NCBI RefSeq assembly: GCF_031801495.1
Contig: NZ_JAOEGC010000001.1
Location: 868,001 to 932,000, forward strand
Source of the DNA: Agrobacterium tumefaciens_K
GTDB taxonomy: Bacteria; Pseudomonadota; Alphaproteobacteria; Rhizobiales; Rhizobiaceae
DNA: 64,000 bases
Direction: 5' to 3'
Shown: positions 34,919-44,215 of the stretch, piece by piece
Layout of the letters: each line of letters begins with the position of its first letter
Position numbering within the stretch: the stretch's first letter is position 1
Position numbers and translations under genes: made by a program
Notes under the pieces: model-generated
What the model was told of the DNA's origin: nothing
Seen by the model: only the letters and a program-made list of their open reading frames with translations
The model's database searches: none

Positions 34919-35398
34919 ATGATGAAACTTGATCGGATCGACATCAAGATCCTCTACGAACTCCAGAAAAACGGCCGTATCACCAATGTGGAACTGGCCG
35001 AACTGGTCAACCTGTCTCCCAGCCCGTGCCTGATGCGGGTGAAAAAGCTTCAAGCTGAAGGGTATATCGAAGGCTATTCTGCCCAGATCAACATCAACAA
35101 GCTTGGGCAGACCCTGACGGTTTTCACGGAAATTACCCTCAAGAACCACAGGCAGATCGATTTCGCCCGCTTTCTCGGTGTCGTCGAAAAGATCGATCAG
35201 GTGGTGGAGTGCCATCTCGTGTCGGGCGGTTACGATTATCTGCTGAAATTCGTGACGTCCGGTATCGTTGAATATCAGTCGATCATGGAGCGCCTGACCG
35301 ATATGGATGTTGGTATCGACAAATATTTCAGCTTCGTGGTGCTGAAGTCACCGATCATCAAGTCGCATATGCCGCTGACCAGTCTATTCCCACTTTGA
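34919..35398 (+). CDS. Lrp/AsnC-family transcriptional regulator
   Basis: A 159-residue Lrp-type regulator. The helix-turn-helix covers residues 1-52 (LDRIDIKILYELQKNGRI, LAELVNLSPSPCLMRVKKLQ), and the RAM domain carries the YDYLLKFV motif near 105-112. It is divergent from the FAD oxidoreductase gene and faces the peptide-type ABC operon, so it probably controls the surrounding amino-compound catabolic genes in response to substrate. The ATG at 34919 was preferred because AGGAAGGGG lies 8 bp upstream; a longer reading from 34889 is possible but has no good site. Confidence 0.9.
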   Translation: MMKLDRIDIKILYELQKNGRITNVELAELVNLSPSPCLMRVKKLQAEGYIEGYSAQININKLGQTLTVFTEITLKNHRQIDFARFLGVVEKIDQVVECHLVSGGYDYLLKFVTSGIVEYQSIMERLTDMDVGIDKYFSFVVLKSPIIKSHMPLTSLFPL

Positions 35399-35405
35399 AA
35401 ACTGG

Positions 35406-35437
35406 ATGACAGCGGCTCGCAACAGAGCCGCTGTCAT
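35406..35437. terminator. 13-bp hairpin between convergent genes
   Basis: ATGACAGCGGCTC (35406-35418) pairs perfectly with GAGCCGCTGTCAT (35425-35437), loop GCAACA. It sits between the ends of the Lrp gene (35398) and the facing ABC ATPase gene (35444). Without U-runs it may act as a bidirectional barrier or message stabiliser. Confidence 0.7.
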
Positions 35438-35443
35438 GGCGTA

Positions 35444-37102
35444 TCAGCGCTTGCAATATTCCCTGACGAGTTCTGCGTCCTGCTGAAGATTGTCTAGCCA
35501 GCTGGGGTTGAGCTGGGGCACTGAAGAGAACAGCAGCTTCGAATAGGGATGCGTCGGTGATTTGATCGCGTCCGTCGTCAGGTGCTCGACCTGACGCCCA
35601 CCATACATCACGACGATCTCGTCGCAGATAGTCTCAACCACGGAGAGATCGTGGCTGATGAAGATGTATGACAGGCCAAGCTCCCGTTGGAGTTCGCCAA
35701 GCAGATCGATGATCGCAGCGGCCACCACCGTATCCAGCGCCGACGTGATTTCGTCACAGATAATCAGGGATGGTTCCGCAGCAAGCGCTCTTGCAAAGTT
35801 GACGCGCTGCTTCTGCCCGCCGGACAGCCCGGCCGGATTGCGATGCCGCACCGAACGGGGCAGTTTCACCATATCAAGCAATTCGTCGATCCGCGCATCA
35901 CGGGCCTTGCCCTTCAGCCCATGGTAAAAGGTCAGCGGTCGTCCGAGGATATCATCGATGGATTTCGACGGGTTTAGGGCGGTGTCGGCATACTGGAAAA
36001 CGATCTGCATGCGGCGAAGCTGATCGCTGGTGCGCCACCGTGCATTTGCGTCTAGTTCCCGGTTTTCGAAGATGATATGGCCGCCTGCCGCGGGAAGAAT
36101 GCCGGCAATGGCGCGTGCCAGCGTCGATTTTCCGCAGCCGGATTCACCGATGATGCCGAGATTGCGTCCGGGATAGACCGAGAGGCTCACGGTATCGACG
36201 GCGCGGACCAGCGGTATCTTGTCGTCGCCCTTTGTGCCGTAACCGGCGATCAGGTTTTCGATCTGTAATAGGGGAGCGACCTGCTCTTCCCTGGCGGGCG
36301 CTGTGATACGCGCCTTGTCGTGGAAAGCATTGAGAAGCTGCCGGGTGTAGGGGTGTTGCGCGTTCTCCAGCAGATCGGCGGTTTTTCCGGTTTCCTGGAC
36401 TTCGCCGCCTTTCAGTACGACGATCCTATCGGCAATTTGCGCGACTACGGCGAGATCGTGTGATACGTAGACGCCACCGATGCCGCCCTTTTGCATTGCC
36501 GACTTGAATGCGCGCAGAACCTCGATCTGTGTCGTCACATCCAGTGCGGTTGTTGGCTCGTCAAAGATGACCAGCTTCGGGCTTCCGATAAGGGCCATCG
36601 CAGCCGACAGGCGTTGAAGCTGACCGCCGGAAACCTGATGCGGATATCGATCGCCGATCGTATCAGGGTTCGGCAAGGACAGAGCACGAAACAGTTCAAC
36701 AGCTTTGATACGTGCCTCGTCAGGCGTCATCAAACGATGGATACGTGTGATCTCGATCACCTGATCGATGATCTTTTGCGCCGGGTTGAAAGCCGCAGCC
36801 GCGCTCTGGGGAACGTAAGAGACTTTCGTACCGCGAACGGAGGCGCGTTCTTTCTCCGAAAGCTGCACCATGTCCTGTCCGCAAACTCTAACGCTACCGC
36901 CGGAAATACGGCAGCCCGGACGGGCATAGCCCATGAGCGTCAGGGCGATTGTCGTTTTGCCCGAGCCGCTTTCACCGATCAACGCGACGATCTCGCCTTC
37001 AGCGATGTCGATGTCGACGCCCTTGATGATCTCGACACGGCGGCCGGAATCGGTGCTGGCTTCGACCTGGAGGTTTCGGATTTCTACGAGATTGGCCATC
37101 AT
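35444..37102 (-). CDS. peptide-type ABC transporter, fused double ATPase (DppD-DppF type)
   Basis: A 552-residue protein with two complete nucleotide-binding domains. The first (about 1-260) has Walker A GESGSGKTT, signature VSGGQLQRLSAAMAL and Walker B LVIFDEPTTALDV. The second (about 280-552) has Walker A GESGCGKST, signature LSGGQKQRVNFARAL and Walker B LIICDEITSALD. In other importers these are the separate DppD and DppF proteins. It energises the DppB/DppC-like permeases encoded upstream. Its start overlaps the DppC-like stop by 4 bp. It is the last gene of the operon. Confidence 0.93.
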   Translation of the reverse strand: MMANLVEIRNLQVEASTDSGRRVEIIKGVDIDIAEGEIVALIGESGSGKTTIALTLMGYARPGCRISGGSVRVCGQDMVQLSEKERASVRGTKVSYVPQSAAAAFNPAQKIIDQVIEITRIHRLMTPDEARIKAVELFRALSLPNPDTIGDRYPHQVSGGQLQRLSAAMALIGSPKLVIFDEPTTALDVTTQIEVLRAFKSAMQKGGIGGVYVSHDLAVVAQIADRIVVLKGGEVQETGKTADLLENAQHPYTRQLLNAFHDKARITAPAREEQVAPLLQIENLIAGYGTKGDDKIPLVRAVDTVSLSVYPGRNLGIIGESGCGKSTLARAIAGILPAAGGHIIFENRELDANARWRTSDQLRRMQIVFQYADTALNPSKSIDDILGRPLTFYHGLKGKARDARIDELLDMVKLPRSVRHRNPAGLSGGQKQRVNFARALAAEPSLIICDEITSALDTVVAAAIIDLLGELQRELGLSYIFISHDLSVVETICDEIVVMYGGRQVEHLTTDAIKSPTHPYSKLLFSSVPQLNPSWLDNLQQDAELVREYCKR

Positions 37103-37950
37103 TCGCTCCTGTCGCGGATTTTTTGCGGCAGATTATCGATCAGCAGATTGACGCTGATCGTCAGGCTGGCAATCGCCAGACACGGGAAGATCACGGCGGG
37201 CGCCGCAAATGGCAGGCCGCCAATGTTTTCACGCACCAGTGCGCCCCAGTCGGCATCCGGTGGCTGAAGGCCAAGTCCGAGGAAGGACAGGCCGGACAGC
37301 AGGAGCACTATGAAGACGAAGCGCACACCCAGATCTGCCAGGACAGGGCGGATTATGTTCGGCAGGATTTCCGAGCTGATGAGATAGAAAAGGTTCTCGC
37401 CGCGCACACGGGCTACGGTGATGAAATCCATCGTATTGATGTTGACGGCGAGCGAACGGGCAAAACGATATGCGCCCGGCGTGTAGATCACTGAGAGTGT
37501 AATCACGAGTACCGGAATGGAGGAGCCGACGGCGGCAACAACCACAAGGCCGAAGAGCTTGCTTGGAATGGAGTTGACGGCATCGAGAAAACGGCTGAGG
37601 CAGGCATCGAACCAGCCACCGATCACTGCTGCACACATGCCGAGCACCACACCCGAAACACATGCGATCGTGACCGCTGCGAGCGAAATGCCGACCGTGA
37701 AGCGTGCGCCCATGAGAATGCGCGACAGCACGTCACGCCCCAGATAGTCGGAGCCCAGCCACAGCTGCGATGTCATCGGGCCAAAGTAGTCGAAATCGAC
37801 GATCTCCCCAACCGGGTGAGGGATGATGTAGGGCGCGAAGATCGCGACCATTGCCCAAAAGAAAATAACGAGAAAGCCGAAAACGCCGACTGGGTTTATC
37901 CGGTAGCCCAAACGCGAGCCTCCTGAAGTTTTAATGATTTGTTCAGCCAT
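37099..37950 (-). CDS. peptide-type ABC transporter permease, DppC-like
   Basis: A 283-residue permease with an N-terminal membrane helix (FGFLVIFFWAMVAIFAPYI), the family-typical periplasmic segment LWLGSDYLGRDVLSRILMGAR, five further helices and the EAA-like loop VARVRGENLFYLISSEILPN. The C-terminal LGLGLQPPDADWGALV motif is a DppC hallmark. The ATG overlaps the stop of the DppB-like gene (TGATG). The longer open frame upstream lies inside dppB and is not used. Confidence 0.93.
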   Translation of the reverse strand: MAEQIIKTSGGSRLGYRINPVGVFGFLVIFFWAMVAIFAPYIIPHPVGEIVDFDYFGPMTSQLWLGSDYLGRDVLSRILMGARFTVGISLAAVTIACVSGVVLGMCAAVIGGWFDACLSRFLDAVNSIPSKLFGLVVVAAVGSSIPVLVITLSVIYTPGAYRFARSLAVNINTMDFITVARVRGENLFYLISSEILPNIIRPVLADLGVRFVFIVLLLSGLSFLGLGLQPPDADWGALVRENIGGLPFAAPAVIFPCLAIASLTISVNLLIDNLPQKIRDRSE

Positions 37951-38900
37951 CAGCGCAACCTCGGATTGGACATGATGGCGATAATGTCGGCAGTGGTAAT
38001 CAAGATGAGATACCCCACGCAGAAAATCATCGCGCAGGTCTGGATCAGCGGCAGATCCCGCGTCGCCACCCCATCGACCATCAGCTTGGCGATGCCCGGA
38101 TAATTGAAGATCGTCTCGACGATGATGACGCCACCGACCAGATAGGAGAGAGATAGAGCGACAGCGTTGACGATCGGGCCAAGCGCGTTCGGAAGCGCAT
38201 GGCGCAGAACGATACGCAAGCGCGGAGCGCCTTTGAGGAGCGCCATCTCGACATAGGGTGTGTTCAGCGTTTCGATAACGGCGGCGCGGCTCATACGGAT
38301 CATCTGTGCGGAAACGACGAAGGTCAGCGTAATGACCGGCATGGCGTAGACACGCAGGACGTCGAACAGGGAATTCACCTCGCTGACCAGCGACAGGGCG
38401 GGCAGCCATTTCAGATAGACGGCGAACAGCAGCACTGCGAGCGTCGCGATCATGAATTCAGGCACGGAAATGACGCCGATGGTCAGCACCGTCACCGTAC
38501 GGTCATACAATGTGCCCCGCAGCATTGCGGAACTTATTCCAAGCGTCAGCGCCAGCGGCACGGCAATCAGCGTCGTGATGCCGGCAAGTTTCATGGAATT
38601 GATGAAGCGAGGGCCGATCAGATCGGCGATTGCCATATTGTTGGCATAGGACGTGCCGAGTTCCCCTTGAAGCAGGCCGACCATCCAACGGACGAAACGC
38701 ACCAGGGCCGGATCGTCGAGGTGCATTGCCGTTCTCAGGCCAGCCACTGCTTCCGGCGTTGCCGCCTGGCCAAGGAGGATCGTCGCCGTATCGCCGGGCA
38801 AAAGGCTCGTGGCGGAAAAAACGAGGAAAGAAACGATAAGCAGCGTCGTCAGCATGACGACGATCCGCTTGGCGATAAGGGATATTATCCGGCTGTTCAT
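37950..38900 (-). CDS. peptide-type ABC transporter permease, DppB-like
   Basis: A 316-residue permease. It has an N-terminal helix (residues 9-31), the LLPGDTATILLG segment, a periplasmic part with LRTAMHLDDPALVRFVRW, five more helices and the EAA loop MALLKGAPRLRIVLRHALPNALGP. It pairs with the DppC-like protein. A GGAG site lies 8 bp before the ATG. It is separated from the binding-protein gene by 93 bp. Confidence 0.93.
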   Translation of the reverse strand: MNSRIISLIAKRIVVMLTTLLIVSFLVFSATSLLPGDTATILLGQAATPEAVAGLRTAMHLDDPALVRFVRWMVGLLQGELGTSYANNMAIADLIGPRFINSMKLAGITTLIAVPLALTLGISSAMLRGTLYDRTVTVLTIGVISVPEFMIATLAVLLFAVYLKWLPALSLVSEVNSLFDVLRVYAMPVITLTFVVSAQMIRMSRAAVIETLNTPYVEMALLKGAPRLRIVLRHALPNALGPIVNAVALSLSYLVGGVIIVETIFNYPGIAKLMVDGVATRDLPLIQTCAMIFCVGYLILITTADIIAIMSNPRLR

Positions 38901-38993
38901 TCAGATGCTCCTGCGACCTGCCCTGGGGTGTAAAACCTCCCGCTTAAAGGAAAGGGACCGGACGCAAAAACGTCCGGTCCCAAGGTCGGTTCG

Positions 38994-40604
38994 TCAGGCG
39001 TCGAGCCAGACATACTCCGCAAAGGCGTAACCCATCATGCCACCGAGCGGATTGGCTTCAAGCCCCTTGAGCTTGGATGAGATGGCGTCGACGTTGGAGA
39101 TGTAGGCAGGGATGATGGTGCCGGCTTCCTCGGCGATCATCGTTTCCAGCTCGAAATAGATGTCCTTGCGCTTATCGAGGTCGAGCAAACCGCGTGCCTC
39201 GAGCATCATCTTGTCGAACTTCGGCGACTTGTACTGGCTTTCGTTCCACGGCGCGTCGGACGCGTACAGGAGCGAGAAAAGGATGTCCGGCGTCGGGCGC
39301 GGGTTGATGTTGCCAAAATGAATCGGCGCTTTTAGCCAATAGTTGCTCCAGTAGCCGTCCGAAGGCACACGCTGGACATCGAGCTTGACGCCGATTTCCG
39401 CCGCGGATGCCTGGATAATCATCGCCATGTCGACGGAGGAGCTTGCCGCATCGGATGCGATGACGGGGATGGACTGGCCGATGAGGCCAGCCCTCTGGAA
39501 GTGGAACTTCGCCTTGTCCGGATCGAATGCTTTCGGCTTCAGGCTCGGGTTGTGGTAGGGGTTCATAGGCGGAACCGGCTGGTCATTGCCGACCTCACCC
39601 AGTCCGCGCAGTGCCGCCTTGACGATCTGTTCGCGATTGACGATCGACTTCATGCCCGCGATGAAATCGGCATTATTGCCCGGCGTCATATCGAGGCGCA
39701 TGTTAAGATTGGTATAGTTGCCGGAGGTCGTTTTTGACAGGACGACGCCTTCCTGCTTGTCCAGCAGGCGAAGCGCGCGTGGATTGACCGCTGCGGCAAG
39801 CTGGATGTCACCGGACAACAGTGCATTGACGCGGGCATTGTCTTCTGAAATCGCGAAGAACTCGAACGAGTCGACGTGTGGGCCGCCCGATTTCCAGTAA
39901 TTCGTGTTCTTCGACATGACGGAGCGCACGCCCGGTTCGAATTTCTCGAGCTTGAAGGCGCCGGTGCCGTTGCCCTTTGAAAAATCGGTCGTGCCGTCGG
40001 CAACGATCATGAAGTGGTGCATCGCCAGAATGGTCGGAAGGTCGGCATTCGGGCTTGTCAGCGTGATCTCGACGGTACTTTTGTCGACGGCTTTGAAGCC
40101 GGTCATTTGTGCGGCGATCTTCGCCACCTTCGATCCGACAGCGGGGTCGAGGTGCCGTTTCAGCGAATAAACGACGTCATCGGCCGTGAGAGACTTGCCG
40201 TCATGGAATGTGACGCCCGACCGAAGTTTGACGGTCCAGACCTTCGCGTCCTTGGACTCGATGGATTCGGCCAACTCCATCTGCGGCGTACCGGTGGTGT
40301 CAAGGAAGCTCAGCCGGTTGTAGAGGGCGCAGCAGCGCACGTAGTCCGTGGAAAGAGATGCCTTGGCCGGATCGAGCGTATCGGCAGTGGAGGAGGACCA
40401 GCCTGCGGCTTTCAGCGAGCCACCGGAAACCGGTGTTGCGGCGACAGCCTGGGAAGCGCGGCCCAGAATTGCGGAGCCTGCGGAAAGCGCAACACCGCCC
40501 GCCAGCATCATGTGAAGCAACTCGCGTCGCGTTGCGCCTCGGCGTATGGCCTGTTCTACAGCAGCATCGTCGGATCGGGTCCAGTTCGTGATCTTGTCGT
40601 TCAT
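38994..40604 (-). CDS. periplasmic peptide-type (SBP_bac_5) binding protein, Tat-like signal
   Basis: A 536-residue family 5 solute-binding protein. The long N-terminus carries a twin-arginine-like signal (TRRELLHMMLAGGVALSAG, about residues 25-43). The mature domain shows DTLDPAKASLSTDYVRC, LRSGVTFHDGKSLTADDVVYSLKRH and the DILFSLLYASDAPWNESQY segment. Members bind oligopeptides, opines, polyamine or amino-acid conjugates. With DppB/C/DF-like genes it forms a complete importer; the ligand is probably the compound degraded by the surrounding oxidoreductases. Confidence 0.92.
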   Translation of the reverse strand: MNDKITNWTRSDDAAVEQAIRRGATRRELLHMMLAGGVALSAGSAILGRASQAVAATPVSGGSLKAAGWSSSTADTLDPAKASLSTDYVRCCALYNRLSFLDTTGTPQMELAESIESKDAKVWTVKLRSGVTFHDGKSLTADDVVYSLKRHLDPAVGSKVAKIAAQMTGFKAVDKSTVEITLTSPNADLPTILAMHHFMIVADGTTDFSKGNGTGAFKLEKFEPGVRSVMSKNTNYWKSGGPHVDSFEFFAISEDNARVNALLSGDIQLAAAVNPRALRLLDKQEGVVLSKTTSGNYTNLNMRLDMTPGNNADFIAGMKSIVNREQIVKAALRGLGEVGNDQPVPPMNPYHNPSLKPKAFDPDKAKFHFQRAGLIGQSIPVIASDAASSSVDMAMIIQASAAEIGVKLDVQRVPSDGYWSNYWLKAPIHFGNINPRPTPDILFSLLYASDAPWNESQYKSPKFDKMMLEARGLLDLDKRKDIYFELETMIAEEAGTIIPAYISNVDAISSKLKGLEANPLGGMMGYAFAEYVWLDA

Positions 40605-40698
40605 GGTCTTCCCCTTTTTGTGTCTTTAGCAGAAGTCTCAAGTCATAAAATTCCGGCATGCCGCATCCCAGTTTGCGACAAACCCTGCCCACGGCGGC

Positions 40699-41412
40699 TC
40701 AGACGCCAGATTGCTTCACCGCCTCGGCAAGGGCTGCCATGGAGGTGAAGTGGTAATCTGGCTCGGTGAAGTTTTCCGGTTCGATGGTGCCGCCGTAACC
40801 CTTCTGGGCATGGCGTCTTTCGATCCAGCAATTTGTCATGCCGAGTTTCCGGGAAATGCCGATATCGTGATATTGGCTCTGTGCAACGTGCAGGATGTCG
40901 TCTTTCGACGCTCCTTCGCTCTCGACGAAGGCAAAGACCTTCTCGAAGAAGGCGGGATCCGGCTTTTCGGTGCCGGTGTCATCCGCCGTAAAGGCGGCGT
41001 AGAAGGGATTGCCGAGTTCCTTTGCGAAAAACTCGAAGGCCCACCGCTGTGCGTTGGTCATGGCGATGAGCCTGTAGTTCTTTGCCAACTCCGCCATGGC
41101 GGCTCGGCTGTCCTCGAAGCCTTTCCACGTTTTTGCCGCGTCGCGCAGGCGTTCGCCATAAGCGCGGTCGGCCGGCAGGCCAAGGTCTGGCGCGATAATC
41201 AGGTAGACGCGGACCAGATCGTCGGGAAAGAGGTCGGTTGCGTCGCTGTAGCGGGCTGCACGATAAAGCGCCAACGCCTTCTCGCCATCCACCGCAACGC
41301 CTGTCTCGGCGCCGATCTGCTTCAGGGTGGCTTTCAGGCCACCTTCGAAATCGATGAGGGTGCCAACGACATCGAAGCTCAAGTATTTAAAATCGCTCAG
41401 GTTCTTGGACAA
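40699..41412 (-). CDS. HAD-superfamily hydrolase, type II haloacid dehalogenase-like (copy 1)
   Basis: About 237 residues of the HAD fold. Motif I is SFDVVGTLIDF (nucleophile Asp about residue 12), motif II MTNAQ, and motif III/IV are in EKPDPAFF and HVAQSQYHDIG. Closest in plan to L-2-haloacid dehalogenases, but Val-Val replaces the usual Ala/Cys-Tyr before Gly-Thr, so dehalogenation is not assured. The start is uncertain: a TTG at 41412 with GGAG upstream gives the usual family N-terminus, and an ATG 16 codons earlier is the alternative. It lies between aminotransferase and transporter genes on the same strand. Confidence 0.82.
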   Translation of the reverse strand: MSKNLSDFKYLSFDVVGTLIDFEGGLKATLKQIGAETGVAVDGEKALALYRAARYSDATDLFPDDLVRVYLIIAPDLGLPADRAYGERLRDAAKTWKGFEDSRAAMAELAKNYRLIAMTNAQRWAFEFFAKELGNPFYAAFTADDTGTEKPDPAFFEKVFAFVESEGASKDDILHVAQSQYHDIGISRKLGMTNCWIERRHAQKGYGGTIEPENFTEPDYHFTSMAALAEAVKQSGV

Positions 41413-41475
41413 TGTACAGTCTCCGCTTTGCCGCCTCCGGGTAGCTGGAGCTTGCGGCATATTATTCTGTTCCCA

Positions 41476-41525
41476 AAAGGGGTGCTTTGCCCCTTTCTTT
41501 TTTCGGAAGTGCCGAGTTTCTCGGC
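41476..41525. repeat. two small hairpins upstream of the HAD gene
   Basis: AAAGGGG (41476-41482) pairs with CCCCTTT (41490-41496) and is followed on the + strand by a T-rich run. GCCGAG (41511-41516) pairs with CTCGGC (41520-41525). They lie in the 254-bp gap between the aminotransferase stop and the HAD start on the minus strand; no gene is seen there. Confidence 0.4.
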
Positions 41526-41621
41526 ATTTCGCGCCGTTTTCATGGTTCAGTTTGGCAGTTTCGGAACACTGGATTCTCCGAAAAGGATCGGGAGTTCGGC
41601 AGAAAATTGCGAATATGCCTT

Positions 41622-41654
41622 GCGTGGCGACATTTCGAAGAGATGTCGCCACGC
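41622..41654. terminator. 15-bp hairpin downstream of the aminotransferase gene
   Basis: GCGTGGCGACATTTC (41622-41636) and GAGATGTCGCCACGC (41640-41654) pair with one wobble around a GAA loop, 12 bp beyond the aminotransferase stop (41667) on the minus strand. No U-run follows, so attenuation or 3'-end protection between operon segments is more likely than full termination. Confidence 0.6.
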
Positions 41655-41666
41655 CTGCTGATGGCT

Positions 41667-43040
41667 TCAGGCCATGGCCGCACGCACGGCCGGATCTTCA
41701 AGCGTCTGGTTCAGGGTTTTAAGCGTTCGCTCGACAATGGCATCGATATCGCTATCTGTGCAGCAGAGGGGGGGCGCATAACCCAGAATGCCGTTTGCAA
41801 AGGCGCGAACGATCAGACCGTTGTCCCAGGCGCGGTCAAAAACCTTGCGTGCTGGTGCGGCTGCGGTCGGGAGCGGCGTCTTTTTATCCTTGTCTGTGAC
41901 CAGCTCAATGGCAGCAAGCATGCCCCTGCCGCGAACGTCGCCAACAAGGGGATGGTTTCTCAGGCTTTCGAGACCGGCCATCAACCGCGCTCCGGCGCGC
42001 TTGCCGTTTTCAAGCAGCCCGCCTTCGTAGAGCCTCAGAACTTCTAGGCCGACGGCGGCACTGACAGGATGCGCGGAGTAGGTGTAACCGTGACCGATTG
42101 CGGCTTCGCCAGCGAAGTCCGCGATTGTATCATAAACGTGGTCGGCCATGAACATGGCCCCCATCGGAACATACCCAGATGTCAGCCCCTTGGCCGTCGT
42201 GATGAAATCCGGAACGATATCTTCGTCGGAGCAGGCGAACAGGGGACCGGTGCGGCCGAAGCCGGTGATGACCTCATCGGCCACGAAAAGGATGCCGTAC
42301 GAGCGGCAGAGTTCACGCATGGCCTTGATCCAGCCGGGAGGCGGAACCAGCACGCCACCCGATCCCTGGATGGGTTCCGCATAAAAAGCGGCAACCCGGT
42401 CCGGGCCGATTGTCTCGATCTTTTCTTTCAATGCCTCCAATGACGAGGCAATGATTGCCGCGGGGTCACTTCCAACAGGGTTGCGGTAAGAGTAGTGCGA
42501 CGGAATCTTGTGCTGCCATTCGTAAGGCACGCCGAATCCGGCATGAAAGGCGGGGAGGGCGGTCAGACCGGCGCCGGCGGTTGTCGAGCCATGATAGCCC
42601 TGCTGAATGGAGATGAACTGGTCACGCTGTGGCTGGCCCTTGGCGTGCCAGTAATACCGGATGAAACGAATGGTGCTGTCGACGGCATCAGAGCCGCCCA
42701 GCGTGAAGTAGACGTGGTTCAGGTCGCCGGGCGCACGGTCGGCAAGCTCCGATGCGAGCCGGATGGCAGGTTCGCTGCCGAGATCGAAATAGGCGGTAGC
42801 GTAAGGCAATTCACGCATCTGCCTGGCGGCTGCCTCGACAATGCTGTCGTGCCCATAGCCCGCATTCACACACCACAGGCCAGCAAAACCGTCGACGAGT
42901 TGATGGCCCGTCACATCGGTCACGGTGGCGCCGGTTGCCGATTTGAGAACACGCACGCCAAGCTTTTCATGGCCGCGAAATGATGACACGGGATGGACGA
43001 GGTGCGCGCGATCAAGCTCGATGAGTGAATTGCTCAACAT
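41667..43040 (-). CDS. class III (omega) aminotransferase
   Basis: A 457-residue PLP enzyme. The internal-aldimine lysine is Lys284 (TTAKGLTSGYVPMGA), the pyridine-nitrogen aspartate Asp255 is in FVADEVITGFGRTG, and GGSDAVDS (about 115) binds the cofactor phosphate. The length and the N-terminal HPVSSFRGHEK segment fit omega-amino acid/polyamine:pyruvate transaminases. It would convert a terminal amine to a semialdehyde, which suits the aldehyde dehydrogenases encoded nearby. GGAG lies 8 bp before the ATG. It starts 14 bp after the GNAT gene stop. Confidence 0.92.
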   Translation of the reverse strand: MLSNSLIELDRAHLVHPVSSFRGHEKLGVRVLKSATGATVTDVTGHQLVDGFAGLWCVNAGYGHDSIVEAAARQMRELPYATAYFDLGSEPAIRLASELADRAPGDLNHVYFTLGGSDAVDSTIRFIRYYWHAKGQPQRDQFISIQQGYHGSTTAGAGLTALPAFHAGFGVPYEWQHKIPSHYSYRNPVGSDPAAIIASSLEALKEKIETIGPDRVAAFYAEPIQGSGGVLVPPPGWIKAMRELCRSYGILFVADEVITGFGRTGPLFACSDEDIVPDFITTAKGLTSGYVPMGAMFMADHVYDTIADFAGEAAIGHGYTYSAHPVSAAVGLEVLRLYEGGLLENGKRAGARLMAGLESLRNHPLVGDVRGRGMLAAIELVTDKDKKTPLPTAAAPARKVFDRAWDNGLIVRAFANGILGYAPPLCCTDSDIDAIVERTLKTLNQTLEDPAVRAAMA

Positions 43041-43054
43041 ATGGAATCTCCAGA

Positions 43055-43891
43055 TTAGCCCAGTGCCTGACTGGTCAGTGCGTATGTTTTGTAAGATGTT
43101 TCGGCGGCTGTGCCGTTTGTCGCCCGGCGCATGGGAATGCCGCCGCCGACATGGGCAAGGCCGTGTTGTGTGAGCCACGGGGCAAGCCCCGTATCCGTCC
43201 TGGTATCGACGCGGACGAAAGCGCCAGTCCTTTTGGAGAGGAGGAACGCGATCAGGCTGCGGGCGTCGTCAGTGTTCGAAGCAACAACCGGACCGATGAC
43301 TTCGCCTCGGCCGAAAGCCCGAAGCGCTGCAAAGCCGACAACTGCGTCGCCGTTTTTGAGAACCGCAAACCGTGCATCGTCCGCAAGTGCTGCAAACAGG
43401 GAGATGCGGTCAGCACCGAAGGCCTGCCTGTCGAGTGATGGGAGCTCTGCGACATTGACCGATGTTGCCCATTGAACGCCCGCCGGCCTGTCTGCCTGTG
43501 CCGCAATGCCCTGATGCTGAATCACTTCTCCCCGGGCGATGAACCCCATCTTCTCATAAAGCGGGAGACCGTCTGCCGTGGCGATCAGGCGGCATTCGCG
43601 CCCTTCGGCCGCGTCAAGCGCTGCCTGCATCAGCCTGCGGCCCAGACCACGGCCGCGCATGGTTTCGTCGACGATGACCATATTGACGGTGGCGCACGTC
43701 TCGTCAAACAACGTTGCCATCGCCGTTCCGACGATGCGTCCGTTTTCGAGGGCGACGAAACCCTTGCTGAGAGAAAGAACCAGCGCCCAGTCTTGTTTCC
43801 GGTGTGGCCAGCCGGCCTGGCGTGAAAGTTCGACAGCGCCATCAAGGTGTTCGGGTTGAAAATTCTGGATATCGATCAGGTCAGCCTGCAT
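43055..43891 (-). CDS. double-GNAT-domain acetyltransferase (copy 1)
   Basis: A 278-residue protein with two GNAT-like halves. The N-terminal half has the acetyl-CoA motif VDETMRGRGLGRRLMQ (about 79-94) and the LPLYEKMGF motif B. The C-terminal half (about 145-278) contains VGFAALRAFGRGEVIGPVV and VDTRTDTGLAPWLTQHGL, a YitH-like acetyltransferase domain. The gene at 53091 has the same layout. It is the first gene of the aminotransferase-HAD-ABC set. The start at MQADL has GGAG 7 bp upstream; six residues more are possible. Confidence 0.85.
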   Translation of the reverse strand: MQADLIDIQNFQPEHLDGAVELSRQAGWPHRKQDWALVLSLSKGFVALENGRIVGTAMATLFDETCATVNMVIVDETMRGRGLGRRLMQAALDAAEGRECRLIATADGLPLYEKMGFIARGEVIQHQGIAAQADRPAGVQWATSVNVAELPSLDRQAFGADRISLFAALADDARFAVLKNGDAVVGFAALRAFGRGEVIGPVVASNTDDARSLIAFLLSKRTGAFVRVDTRTDTGLAPWLTQHGLAHVGGGIPMRRATNGTAAETSYKTYALTSQALG

Positions 43892-44215
43892 GCCCAAACT
43901 CCACTTCATCTTCTTATTCAGTGATAGACCGGAGCCGGAAGAAGATTGTCCCGACAAATCACCAGCTTCGATATGTTTGGCTGTTGCTTTTACCTGCTGC
44001 CGCATCTTATGCCGCACATCTCCTGTATCGAGCGGCAAATCGGATCGGTTTAGAGTCGGCGATGAGTGGATGCGCAACTCTCTGCCAAACTGGCGGTCGC
44101 ATACGCAACAATCTGCTTCCCCGGATGGCAATTGCGGTGCGTCGGCCGGATAAAGGCTTTCTATGATCTTGATGTTCCGGCCACCATCGACCATTCAGAC
44201 AAGGATAAGGACGAC
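43892..44215. promoter_or_regulatory. divergent intergenic region between GNAT and HAD genes
   Basis: These 324 bp hold no convincing gene. They separate two divergent operons of the catabolic region and must carry both promoters. I see no strong palindrome. AAGGATAAGG just before 44216 is the ribosome site of the HAD gene. Confidence 0.4.

Noticed and set aside
35406..35437. possible insertion-sequence terminal repeat
   Set aside because: The inverted repeat is a compact hairpin between convergent genes with no transposase or target duplication; a terminator-like role is simpler.
37951..38409. N-terminal extension of the DppC-like permease
   Set aside because: The added 150 codons lie in another frame of the DppB-like gene and are Arg/His-rich; the TGATG overlap defines the true start.
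43892..44215. upstream in-frame extensions of both divergent genes (GNAT and HAD)
   Set aside because: The extensions lack family similarity, and ribosome sites GGAG and AAGGATAAGG mark the shorter starts.
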